A stretch of DNA of 64,000 bases. Origin: Pollenia angustigena. Lineage: Eukaryota; Arthropoda; Insecta; Diptera; Polleniidae. The notes under the pieces were generated by a model. That model was not told the DNA's origin. It worked only from the letters and a program-made list of their open reading frames with translations, and made no database searches. Shown here piece after piece: positions 45,425-55,544 of this stretch. The stretch covers positions 249,019,127 to 249,083,126 of the forward strand of contig OV884056.1 in assembly GCA_930367215.1 (NCBI GenBank), read 5' to 3'. Position 1 is the first letter of the stretch, and the number at the start of each line of letters is the position of its first letter. The translations under genes were made by a program, and so were the position numbers.

Positions 45425-46005
45425 TTCAGGCCTTATTTAGCAGACACAAGCTCTCCTCGCCGCATTCCATACTCATATATTTTTTACACAGTTGTCATTG
45501 GGAGCAAGCTCTTCGATACTCCCATTTTTAACAGAGAAAGTCTAAAAGACCTTCAAAAGAAGGTATTTTTTAGTCCTTCTGATGCATGTCTTTAAGAACG
45601 CCTTTTAAAAAAGGACTGTTAAAAGGCATTATAAAGTTAACCATAATATGTTTAATATTGACCGTACTATTGTTAATTCTGACTACAATATAATTACTTT
45701 TGACCAATTTATAGAACACTTTAATCATATTATGGTTAATTTTTACCATCACATGGTTTATATTGACCAGCAAAATTATTGATTTTGATAATTTTATTGC
45801 TGATTTCGAGAAAATTATTGTTAATTTCAACAATATTATGTTTATATTTAATAACAGGTAACCATAATATGTAGCTCTTAGAGTACGCCCTATTTAATAG
45901 AAACAAGCCCTCCACGCCGCATTCCATACTTATTTATTTTTTACACAGGTTATCATTGGGACCAAGCCCTTCCACACTCCCTTTAATAATCACTGTGTTC
46001 CCTAC
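45425..46005 (+). repeat. Direct repeat on both sides of the right foldback arm
   Basis: About 120 bp with CGCCGCATTCCATACT and ATTTTTTACACAG occurs at 45425-45545 and again at 45886-46005, roughly 75-80% alike. The right arm of foldback element 3 lies between. Confidence 0.7.
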
Positions 46006-46149
46006 CAAAGAAGGGAGTAAGGAAATTCACTAAATATAGATAGTGAATAAAACGAAATAACTTTCTTTCTGCCTTCTTAAAGAAGGGAGTAGCGAATGTG
46101 TACTGAATATTTTGGAAGATCTTTTTTTTTTTTTTACCTTCTGAACACC

Positions 46150-46628
46150 CAGAGAAAAAACATGTTTAAATATGGTCACCTCCAACAATACTATGTTTTA
46201 AGAAAATTTTAACCATATTATGTTTAATTTAACCAAATTATTGTCAACGACAACCATAATATGGTAAAAATAGTCCTTCATCAAGAAGCCACAACCATAA
46301 TATGGTTGCCTCCTAGCACATTATGGTTAATAATAACTAAAATATGTTTAACACTTATAATAGCATGGTTGGTTTTTAACCATAGCATTTTGCTCTTGAA
46401 AAAGAGGAAAATACTATTGTCAATTTAAAAACAAATAATTGTCATATTTAACCATAACATGTTTAGAGACAACCATAATATGGTTGTGGTTTCTTGAAAG
46501 GGGACTAATTTAACCATAACATGGTTGTCGGTGACAAAAATATGGTTAAATTAAACATAATATGGTTACAATTTTCTTTAAACATAGTATTATTGGAGGT
46601 GACCATATTTAAACATGTGTTTTCTCTG
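46150..46628. mobile_element. Foldback element 4, 479 bp
   Basis: CAGAGAAAAAACATGTTTAA and TTAAACATGTGTTTTCTCTG begin arms of about 200 bp that pair throughout, with AACCATAATATGGTT palindromes every 40-60 bases and a short centre around 46380. No coding capacity. Confidence 0.85.
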
Positions 46629-46759
46629 CGTAAAGGCAGGATATCATACGAAGCGATTGAAGGTGTATAGAGGCCTTTACTGTAACTTGTGGTCCTTTAA
46701 ATATTTACCACTGGGTTAATACGCTTTATAACTATTTGCAAGAAAGTAACGAACATTAC

Positions 46760-47315
46760 ATAGTGTTACGTTCTTCATTATAAAACAGAACAATTATAGT
46801 GGTTCTGTAGTCATACATAAAATTTTAATGTTTTATTTTTAATTGATAAAGAAATGAGCAAATAAAAAATTTAAACAACGCTTGTTTTTGTTGCTTTGCA
46901 ATTTGAACGACCTTAGCATGAATAGCTTGTCTATGTATTGTGAATATGCTTTTTGTGTTACAAATTTTACTCTTGCTTTTTGTTTTTTCTTCGTGTATGT
47001 ATTTTGTTTTTGTAAACAATTTTTGTTGCCTTTACCAGTAAAATAGGCACTGACAACCACTGAAACGAACGAACACAAATGTGACGAACCAAACACAACG
47101 ATGTTTGTGGTTAAAAAAACAGAAGGCAATAAAATGTTCTCATCATTTTGTTAAGTAAGATTAGTACAGTATTATTTTTGTGTTCAAAGATCACAAATAG
47201 CGAAACCTTTTTTTTAAGGATTCGCTTCACAAACACTTTAACCGTTTATGATATTCCCATATCTGCCGAACAGAACACTAAACAACAATATATAAATTTT
47301 TATTTTCGAACACTG
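46760..47315. mobile_element. hAT-like element, second copy (reverse)
   Basis: The right end TTTTATTTTCGAACACTG equals an end of 9648-10612, and the minus strand matches that element in order (GATGAGAACA, AACCACAAA, TTGTGTTTGGTT, ACAAAAACAAAATACA). The left end near 46763 (TAGTGTTACG) is degenerate and no 8-bp duplication is confirmed. The overlapping minus frames 46825-47129 are not preserved in the other copy. Confidence 0.65.
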
Positions 47316-48079
47316 GTTATAGCTTATACTTGTTTTGGACCTCCTTAATATTATTATTAAAAAACTTATAATTGTTGTAATACCTTAAATATCTTGTTTT
47401 TTGTAAGTGAATTAATATAAAATGGCTTATATTACAAATTGGCTGTTTATATTTATTAACGATTGGCTGGCGGAAAGGCCTTCAATTTTAAGTAATTTAT
47501 TTTTAGGTGATGCAGCAAATATTGAATTCTTGATTTCATTGGCTAAACCTACAAAAAATTGCTAACACTAACCAACACATACAAAACTTATAAACTAACA
47601 CACTTGCAGTTTTGTATTAAATTCACGTACATCCGTGTAGTTCATGTGGCTGCCTGCGAGCTGGTTATAATACTAGGCCCTTTATGACACAACCAGTCCG
47701 AATGCTAGCCATATGACTGGCCACTCTAACATGGGGCTGTCCTACGAAGGGGGTTGTTTAACAAGGGGATAAATTGCCACCAAGAGGCCACAAAAAGACA
47801 GTTCATAAGCCGGTTCTTCTTGGCTTACCCTTAACTGTATTTTACCAGTTTTGTTCTCTTTTAGTTATATTTACATTAACAAATATTTCACTTTTGAATT
47901 TTCTATCAACTTATTTGATCAGTACTTAATACCAACTGAAGCGCAGTCAACTGTTTTCAAAAAACTCCCTTGTTTTTTTTGTTCGTTTAGAAAACGGTAT
48001 TTTCCTCGAGTTTTTTTCTTGCATGTCTTCTTTTGACTCGCACATTCTTTTTCAATTTGTTTTCGCTTAAGATTAGAAA
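47316..48079. other. No gene; possible dispersed repeat at 47640-47830
   Basis: 47640-47830 (AACATGGGGCTGTCC, GGGGGTTGTTTAACAAGGGG) loosely resembles 38500-38650 and may be an old repeat. The rest is unassigned. Confidence 0.35.
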
Positions 48080-48277
48080 CAAGGTGAATTGACTAGAAGG
48101 TGGGGTCAAGTCAACATATGATGTTTTTTTTTAGGTGGTCGACTTGTCAAAGTTTGTATACAAACTAGTTTTTTTATGCAAAAAAACGTATTTTTTTACT
48201 GGCAAAATTTTTGACAACCCGATCACAAAAGCAGTGTTGTTGTAGAGTTGACGTCACCTTCTAGTCAATTCGCCTTG
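48080..48277. mobile_element. CAAGGCGAATT MITE, 198 bp, perfect 8-bp target duplication
   Basis: CAAGGTGAATTGACTAGAAG at the left and TTCTAGTCAATTCGCCTTG at the right differ by one base over 23. ATTAGAAA flanks both ends exactly (48072-48079, 48278-48285). An 8-bp duplication points to a hAT- or P-type transposase. Confidence 0.9.
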
Positions 48278-48460
48278 ATTAGAAATATTTGTATTCATCT
48301 TACTGTTATTGTTGCTTTTCTGATTGTGTTGTCATACGGTCTGTTTCTCTCTCTATCATAAAATGAAGAAATGCTCAATGACATAAATTTTTACTATCCA
48401 CCATCTGCGACACAAAAAGACAGCTAAGTGCCAGCACAAAGTCATACTAAAATTTTCCAC

Positions 48461-48578
48461 AGTTTTAGAACCAGTCTTCCGAGTATAGGAGCAATGTGGA
48501 TAGTTTTATAACCAGTCTTCATAGTACAGTGTTAATGTCGATAGTTTTATAACCAGTCTACAGTGTATAGAACTGCCA
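48461..48578 (+). repeat. 41-bp tandem repeat, three units
   Basis: AGTTTTAGAACCAGTCTTCC begins the unit; starts are at 48461, 48502 and 48543. Confidence 0.85.
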
Positions 48579-48739
48579 CTTTTGGGGTAAATTGTCACGA
48601 AAAAACTACAGGGATATATTAAAGTTCACAAGTATGAGTGGGGAACAATGTCACATGTACACGAATGTTTACATCAGTTTTTTCATATTGCCCTTAATTT
48701 ATTGAACTCTTCATGGTTTTAAATACAAATTTTGACATT

Positions 48740-48870
48740 TTAATCAGGCTAAAGTTCATTAAATTGAATTTTTATTCAGTTATTTTTATGAAGAATTTTT
48801 TAAAATGTATTGCTAATTTTTCTTCTTGACTGAATTGGGGAATTGGATACACTTTCACGGACAAAGATTC
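48740..48870 (-). mobile_element. Family E SINE, reverse copy
   Basis: Minus strand: TTTGTCCGTGAAAG, CCAATTCAGTCAAGAAG, CTTCATAAAAATAACTG, AATTTAATGAACTTTAGCC. Confidence 0.55.
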
Positions 48871-50019
48871 CATATTGAAGTCCAATCGAAAAAAATTCAA
48901 ATTCTTAGTGAAGGGTGTAAAAAGATTCGGCACACAGCCAAATATAGCTTTCCGCCTTATGTATATAATAAATTTTACCCTTAAAATGGAATTTCAATTG
49001 GATGAGTCAGAAGCTAAAAGGCCCAACTCCAAAAAATAAAAAGTAGAGTAAATTATTGTTTTTAGGAAAAATGGATTTTCTAAATTAAAGATGCTACAAA
49101 AAGAAAGTTGATGAACACGCGAATTGTAGTAATTCATATGACAGCGAAATAAATTATGGCACGCGAATTGTAGTAATTCATACTACAGCGAAATAAATTA
49201 TGTCTATGGCTTAGTTTTGTTATGCTAATTTTTAATCTAAATAATATTCGGCAGAAAGAACTTTTAAACGAATCTTAACCTCATAACATAGTTTTGTTCT
49301 GGCGGGTCCAGGATTGCCCAAATAGATTACACTTTAGCAAATTTGTTTTTAAATACTATGCTATAGCGTATCACATGGTCGGGCCTGACCGATTATACTT
49401 TCTTTCTTGTTATTTTTGCAAGAGCATTTTAAGCGTTTTTAACTCATTTTTCATTAAATGATGTTTTTGTATTTTTCACATTAACAATCCGATTCTAGCA
49501 AAATTCGGCACACATATATATCTAACAAATATCAATTTTAATACCGAATTTAATTACGATTGGATAATTTTTGTAAGTGTTATAGCATTTTTAAGAAAAA
49601 GATATATGGCAGGACCTTGAGTCCTTGTTCATATTTAAATGAAAATTTACACACACGCTGCTAGTTGTGTGTGTATCAGTATGACCATTCTTTGTAGTTT
49701 TGTGGGCATTATTGAAGCTAAAATTACATTTTTCCATTTCAAGACACATGGGAGGTAGGCGTGTCCTTGGACCGATTTCTCCAAAACATAATATTTTTCT
49801 TAACTAAGCTATTTCATGCTAGTGACAACTCCTATTTATGTCCCTTCGGTATATGGGGACAAAGCACTGTGCAGCTTTTTTATTATATAAACTGTGTAAT
49901 GACGTTATAATTTGATAGTAAAAGTTTAAAGCAAAAAACTATTTTTTTCCTTTTTAGTGCATTCAAATAAAACCTTGTTTTTTAAATTCTGTTTTAAAAA
50001 TTTTTGTGAGTTGATATTT
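48871..50019. other. No gene; small tandem repeat and DINE end
   Basis: Two 44-bp units starting ACGCGAATTGTAGTAATTC lie at 49117 and 49161. 49360-49410 is the 3' end of the second DINE subfamily (hairpin GGTCGGGCCTGACCGA, then TTTCTTTCTTGTT). The remainder is unassigned AT-rich DNA. Confidence 0.6.
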
Positions 50020-50100
50020 AATTAGGCTAAAGTTCATCATATTTAATTTTCATTACATCATGAAATGTTATCAATAAATTTTAATTAATTTAATGTCGGG
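50020..50100 (-). mobile_element. Family E SINE fragment, reverse
   Basis: AATTAGGCTAAAGTTCATCA and TTTAATTTTCATTA match the tail of the family; the head is missing. Confidence 0.45.
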
Positions 50101-51211
50101 TTTTTTTAGATCTAACGGATTCGGATTCAGCTAAACTCAAACCTTTAGAATTGTATGCTGGTCCATGGGTTAGAAATTTTGCATCGTCAAAATTACTAAT
50201 GTACCACGCAGGCGGTCGGACAGACATCGTAAGGTCGTTTCATATAACGATTCTTCCTCGAAATCTGTTTGGATCTGTTATTTGTTAGCCCCGAAAACAC
50301 CAGCTCAATCGTATAAAACAAGTAAATAGAAATTGATAGAAAATAAATTTGTGAACACGAAACTATGGACAAAATTTTCCTGATAATTAACTTTGTTCTA
50401 TAATATTTTTTTTATGCAAAAATAGTTTTTATTTTTTTTACATCAATCCATAATGAGAACGGCAAACTTTAATATAATTTAATATCAAAAAACTTCTATT
50501 TTAATTATTTTATTATTGTCAATTAAATCGGATTTGTTACAATTCTGTTTACCAATCGTTTATTAAAAAAAATTTTAATGGAAAACTTGTTTTGTAAACT
50601 TTTATTAAATTAAAAAATTTTGTTCTGAATACAGGTATTATTGTTGTTATTAATTCTCAACAAACAGAAGTTGTTTTATCAGTTTTATACAAATTTATTT
50701 TTCTTATTTTCACTCTCTCCACTTCGTTGTTTTTCTATTAAAAATCCTGCAAATTAATAATTAATAAGCAATTTTAGATTTCTTAAGAATTTTCCATCTT
50801 CCAGGATCTTTTTTTTTAACTTGCCTCTAGCGTCATGTATAATGGAATGTAAAAATGGTTTATAAATTATTAAACTCACGTTTTTTGCATTTATTAAGAG
50901 GAAAATAAGAAACATTTTAAGCATGCTAAATAAGAAACTAATGGAAATTCTACAATTGAAATCTCATAGGAGACAAACATTCTTGCATTTAAATCTAAGA
51001 AAGTGTATTTTTGATTTGCTGCCCTGCGGGGAAAATTGCAAGCGCTTCTTCTTTTCAGGCCTTTAAGAAGTTATACAAATGCATTGTTAATAATATTTTA
51101 CTCATTTTGCTCTGTGTTCTTTAAAAAGAATGTCTTTTTTGAAAAAAAGTTCTTACAAATTTAAATTTCCATTCATAGACAAGGCCGGTGAAAATCGTCT
51201 TTTTAGTACAC
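50101..51211. other. No gene; weak DINE-like trace
   Basis: GGTCGGACAGACATCGTAAG near 50215 resembles a reversed DINE GTCCGTC block. The rest is AT-rich without recognised features. Confidence 0.4.
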
Positions 51212-51692
51212 AGAAAGAAAAATCCTAGAGATAAAATAAGTTTTTATACTTACTTAATTACAATTAATAACACTAAAACGTACTAAAAACGATCTTTAAA
51301 CTGTATTTTTTTTCGTAAATACACCCCGGAATTTCTTAAAATAAGTATAAAATTCTTAAACCAAGTAAAAAAATATATTGCATTTTTCGTTGATATTGCC
51401 ACTCAGAGAGTAAAATAACAAAGTGAGCGTTTTAATCTAATATTACTTATTATTCTCATCTCTCAGCATTGCATTATTTACCCCACGTCTACATGCGCTT
51501 TCGATTTGAACATGACATGACCATAACGCTGGCAGAGCAACGGTATTAATTGGTTCACGTTCTTGTATGTGGCGAATACGTCGACCCCTAACTGCGAAAA
51601 TAACGTAAGCGCCAAAAATCAAATTTTACAGGAGAGAGCTGTTTTATTTTATCTATATATATAAAATAGGATGTGTGTATGTATGTATGTTA

Positions 51693-52215
51693 TTTTTTTT
51701 TTTTTTGTGTGAAGGTAGGTGAAAAATCTTCCATCAGACACCCAGGTCTTTTACCCCCTGGGTTATGTCGGATTCCTACCGACTTAAAACACCTCCTTTC
51801 TCTTCCTTCAGCCCTGCGGAACTGTCTGTCATGATATTCCTTTGCAGGGTCGGATAGACCTAATTAGTCTCTACTTCTACCTGCAACAGCATCTTTCTGT
51901 GCTTCTCTTCCTCCCTCAGCTCTTTGTGGACTTTCTTCGCTCGTTTTCAAATCTTGGACACCAAAACATAACGTGTTCTGCATCCTCTAATTGGTTTGCG
52001 CAAGAGGGACAGTTTGGTGACGTGTCGAGTCCAAACTTGTGCAGATATTTTCTGTACCCTCCATGCCCCGTAAGAAATTACGTTAGGTGGTTGTTCACCT
52101 CGCCATGCCTTCGCTTTAGCCAAGACTTTATTTTCGGTATAAGTCTAATGGCCATTTTCTCATTTGGTGATTATCTTTTTTCCCAACGAAAAACTGCACA
52201 TTAAAGAAATTTGGT
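51693..52215 (-). pseudogene. R1-type LINE 3' fragment
   Basis: Minus-strand translation from about 52145 gives SWLKRRHGEVNNHLT, a stop, FLTGHGGYRKYLHKFG, CPSCANQLEDAEHVMFWCPR and F. This is the C-terminal Cys-Cys-His-Cys region of R1-group retrotransposons. A 3' UTR of about 200 bp and a poly-A run (T15 on the plus strand, 51693-51707) follow. It is 5' truncated, as usual for LINE insertions, and carries stops. It lies between two TATG-repeat tracts of the Helitron. The plus frame 51842-52204 is its antisense. Confidence 0.85.
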
Positions 52216-52508
52216 TTTCTCAATGTCTCATTTGCTTCGATTTTATCGCAAAGCTAACCGGCACTCATCTGCCAATTATTTATTTTCCTTTTATTTGCCG
52301 TTCAGATAAATTCAATCAGCTGACTCCCAACTTTAACATGTATTTTGAGTGGCGTTGCCAGCTGAAAACTTTATTTTTTGTCGGTATATTGAGAAACCCA
52401 AAATCATTAACGTACAGTTTATCGGTCCAATAAATTTATGTTGACATTAAGTAACAGACAGTTTATCGATACATTGAGAAAATGGCCATAAAAGTCCATC
52501 TCCCCTTT
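52216..52508. other. Unassigned part of the Helitron insert
   Basis: No coding region is recognised. CAGTTTATCG occurs twice (52409, 52460), possibly a short duplication. Confidence 0.4.
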
Positions 52509-52569
52509 GTATGTATGTATGTATGTATGTATGTATGTATGTATGTATGTATGTATGTATGTATGTATG

Positions 52570-52599
<30 letters not shown>
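52509..52599. repeat. (TATG)n microsatellite, about 23 units
   Basis: An uninterrupted GTAT repeat over 91 bases. A shorter run of the same unit is at about 51668-51690 on the other side of the LINE fragment. The minus frame with repeated YIHT is translated microsatellite. Confidence 0.97.
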
Positions 52600-52600
<1 letters not shown>

Positions 52601-53244
52601 CGCATGAACTCCAAAACGGCTGGGCCGATTTTGATAAAATTGTCAGGAAATCTTTAGAATCTTTAGGTGGGTGACACTGTGAAGTCCGATTTTTGATTTT
52701 CGGTCTGCGGGCGGAGGGGCGTGGCAAAATCCAATTTTCATATTGCACCACCAATGACATCTATATAATTGTGACGATTTTTTCTTTAAAATGATCGCCA
52801 TGGTCCAACTTAGATTTATACGAAAAGAAAATTTTGCCCCGCCCACTTTTACGCCCACTTTTTTCGAATTACCTAAAATCTAAAAACGGCTCCATCGATT
52901 TGACAAATTTTTCTTTCAAATGTTCGTACTAATCCATTTTAAGTTTTGACACATTTACCACGCCTACATTTACGCCCACTTTTTCTATTAAGCGCATAAC
53001 TTGAGAACTGCTCGACCGAATTGGACGAGTTTTTCTTTAAAATCATCGCCATGTTTTAACTTAGGTTTTTACGGAAAGAAAATTTTGCCCCGCCCACTCT
53101 TTCGATTTACCTAAAATCAGAAAACGGCTCCATCGATTTGGCTAATCTTTCTTTCAAATGTTCGTATCTTTTTAACGGTTTTTAAAAATCGAACGCAAAC
53201 ATTTTTCCTAATTTGGACAGGACAACGTCTGTCGGGTCAGCTAG

Positions 53245-54617
53245 TTTAATTTAAATTTTGTATGAAATTTGTCGCTTACAATAAAATGGTCTTGCTATAA
53301 AATCGTAACGGTACCTTATTTGACCATGACATTTTAGGAGATGGTGGAAGTGTTGCCAATTAAGTCATTTATTAAAAAAAAACAAAAATTGAAAATCATC
53401 AAATCGGTTAGGGCTCGGTGTTGATGTTCATGTTCTGATTGACCACAATTTTTGTTGTTGTGGCGTTTGGTTGTATACAGAAAATACATTGTATGGCCGA
53501 CGTCATGGCGCACATGGATGTTAAGGCAACGATGGCAGCACATGGACGGAACATAAACATGAACAGACAACACTAGTAGAATTCATGAGCGACATGCTGT
53601 TCTTATCAAGTTGATGGATAGTGGAGACGGGTAGGTTTGCGTGCATACGCTTTTGCTTGCCAAAGTTTGTTGTAGACACTTAAACTACACAAGAAGGTAA
53701 AAAACGAAGAACAAGAAGAAAACATGCGTTATTTTCATGTTCAAAAAGTAAAATAGAAAGCAAAAGTTTCCATTTAAATTCGGTTGGCTGGCCTGTTTGC
53801 AAAAAAGCCTTAAAATGCCTCTTTACTACCTCAGATGTAAATGTATACTATAATGTGTACAATTATGTCCACGGTATTAGTCGAACTTTGTTTTTTATCT
53901 AAATAGACAACCTCCCTCATTTAATGTTTGTGCAAATGATTACTTTGAGTTTGGCAAACGGTGAAAAAAATTAATTTAAATTCTAAGAATCATGTGCTGA
54001 CATATTTCCAATTTCCATTTTGAACATTGATTTTTCAAAAGATACTTTTCATTCACTCACAAAAAAAGAAGTGCTTGAGGACTTTTTTGCGGTAACAAAT
54101 TGACGTTTTTTTTTTGCAAAATACTGAATAATTTGGTACAAAAAGTAGAGATGAAAATAGAATATTAATTTCAAAAAAATATGAATATATTAAATCTTAC
54201 ATGTTCTTTTCTCTTAAAGTAAAAAGTTCTTATTTTATGTACATAAATATTTTACTAATAATATTTCTTTTACTCACGTTTCTACTGCAGAAATAATTCT
54301 GCTGCTAAAAAAACCAATTTATATGTATTACCAATTTACACCATATTACAATTTTTATTTGGTTGTCTTTTTATTTATTTTGGTAATTATCCCCTACAAT
54401 ATCATCGGCTAGTACAGCGGTTTGTTCGTTATTGATGGATTTCTTGTTTTAAGTCAAAGGTTATATTTTCAGAAACAATTTTCAAGTCGATTTATTTTGA
54501 TAATCATTCATTCATGTTTCCATCTCAAGCTATTGATTAAGTTACAAGTTGTAGTTTTAAAGATAATACACGGAATTATGCTACAAGCGATTCTCACGGT
54601 TTTTTTACGAATGTAAA
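53245..54617. other. No gene recognised
   Basis: Interior of the 4-kb inverted-repeat structure. A slightly GC-richer stretch at 53330-53650 has no supported frame. Confidence 0.5.
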
Positions 54618-54735
54618 TGCGCATAGGATTAGCTTATCCCTTCAACAATAAATTTCAGTGTTTTTATCAAGAATAAAAAATTTGGAATTAAGTACGACAA
54701 ACAAAATCTTGTAAATTTAAGATTTTGTATTCCAA
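54618..54735 (-). repeat. Family A 5' fragment, reverse
   Basis: GCGCATAGGATTAGCTTATC, CAACAATAAATTTCAGTG, GGAATTAAGTACGACAAACA and AAGATTTTGTATTCC follow the reverse of the A 5' part, including its hairpin. Confidence 0.7.
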
Positions 54736-54944
54736 AAAAATTCTTTGCAAAAGGATTTCTTAAAAATGCCAAACGAATGAGTTTTGTGTGATGTTGTTGT
54801 AGTGACTGCAACAAACTTTGATAAGTTAAGTGAGATTAAACCCCTCACTTTGTAATTTAACTCTCAGAGTGGCACTACCAACGAAAGTTCAATCTTTTTT
54901 TACTTGATTTAAGAATTTTATCCATATTTTAAGAAATTTCGGCT

Positions 54945-55160
54945 AAATCTCGATCGCTAAAATTCCTTAGAGAAAACAAAATTAAAAATTTTTAGCGATG
55001 ACACTAAAAGCTAAAATTGCGGAAAATTAAATTTGTATTGCATTGCCAAATTTAGCAATGCACGTTACTGAATTACATTTGTAGCCAAAAATTGCTAAAT
55101 CAACTTTATAGATTTTTAGCGATAGAGATTTAGCTTTAGCGAATTACGGAATACGGCTGC
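54945..55160. mobile_element. Small foldback with TTTTAGCGAT words
   Basis: GCTAAATCTCGATCGCTAAA at the left and TTTTTAGCGATAGAGATTTA with GCTTTAGCG at the right pair, with more TTTAGC words between. It interrupts the right arm of the 4-kb structure. Confidence 0.6.
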
Positions 55161-55544
55161 AGGATTGTTTTTAGTACGTTTTAGTGTTATTCGTAGTTGA
55201 ATTTTTGTGTTATAAAAACAGATATTTTGCGCATTGCGCAGGTCCGTTAACTTTTTACTCTCATTTTGACGTCAGTTTAACGTCACTGTAGTATAGAGAG
55301 TTAAATGTAAACAAACTATAATCATACCACATACAAGTGTTTGTGTGATCATGTTTGTGCTCATTAACTTCTACGACGTACATGCGCAGAAAAATAATGT
55401 TTTTAATTGAAATGCACTATATCGTTTTCTTTTTTTCATGGAGAATAACAAAGCGCCCATTGGCAGCATTTTGCCTACCTCTGCTATAAGTCCAATATGG
55501 CGGACCAAGTTTTTAATGCTTGCCTACATTATGTATATTAATTG

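Larger units (their letters stand above)
43198..45882. mobile_element. Foldback element 3 with ACCATAATATGGT arms
   Basis: TCTAAGAGCTACATATT at 43198 pairs with AATATGTAGCTCTTAGA at 45882. The arms (43198-43510 and 45606-45882) match closely along their length, for example TTTTCTCGAAATCAGCAATA and GGTCAATATAAACCATGTGA, with an extra 60 bp on the left. They are rich in the palindrome ACCATAATATGGT. Inside lie a 310-bp palindrome, unassigned AT-rich DNA and a LINE fragment. The frames 43270-43515 and 45570-45833 are translated arm. Confidence 0.85.
51652..53244 (+). mobile_element. Helitron, non-autonomous, with insertions
   Basis: The 5' end TCTATATATATAAAATAGG and the 3' end ACGTCTGTCGGGTCAGCTAG are classic insect Helitron termini, sitting between A and T. 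The inner phrase CCAAAACGGCTGGGCCGATT is also typical. A stretch of about 150 bp (CGCCATG...GCCCCGCCCAC...GGCTCCATCGATTTG) occurs at 52780 and again at 53040. No Rep/helicase frame. A LINE fragment and a long microsatellite lie in its 5' part. Confidence 0.85.
51212..55220. mobile_element. 4-kb inverted-repeat structure
   Basis: The left arm 51225-51480 and the reverse of 54825-55220 share AACACTAAAACGTACTAAAA, TTCTTAAAATA, AAATTCTTAAACCAAGTAAA, GCCACTCAGAGAGT and AACAAAGTGAG in the same order. The left arm opens with TACACAGAAAGAAAAATCC. The right arm is interrupted by a smaller foldback (54945-55160). The interior holds a Helitron, a LINE fragment, an A fragment and unassigned DNA. Confidence 0.65.

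Noticed and set aside
51842..52204. Plus-strand frame of 120 codons
   Set aside because: It is antisense to the R1-type LINE fragment, whose minus-strand translation gives a recognisable Cys/His motif.
52419..52760. Minus-strand frame with repeated YIHT, resembling a repeat protein
   Set aside because: It is the TATG microsatellite translated.
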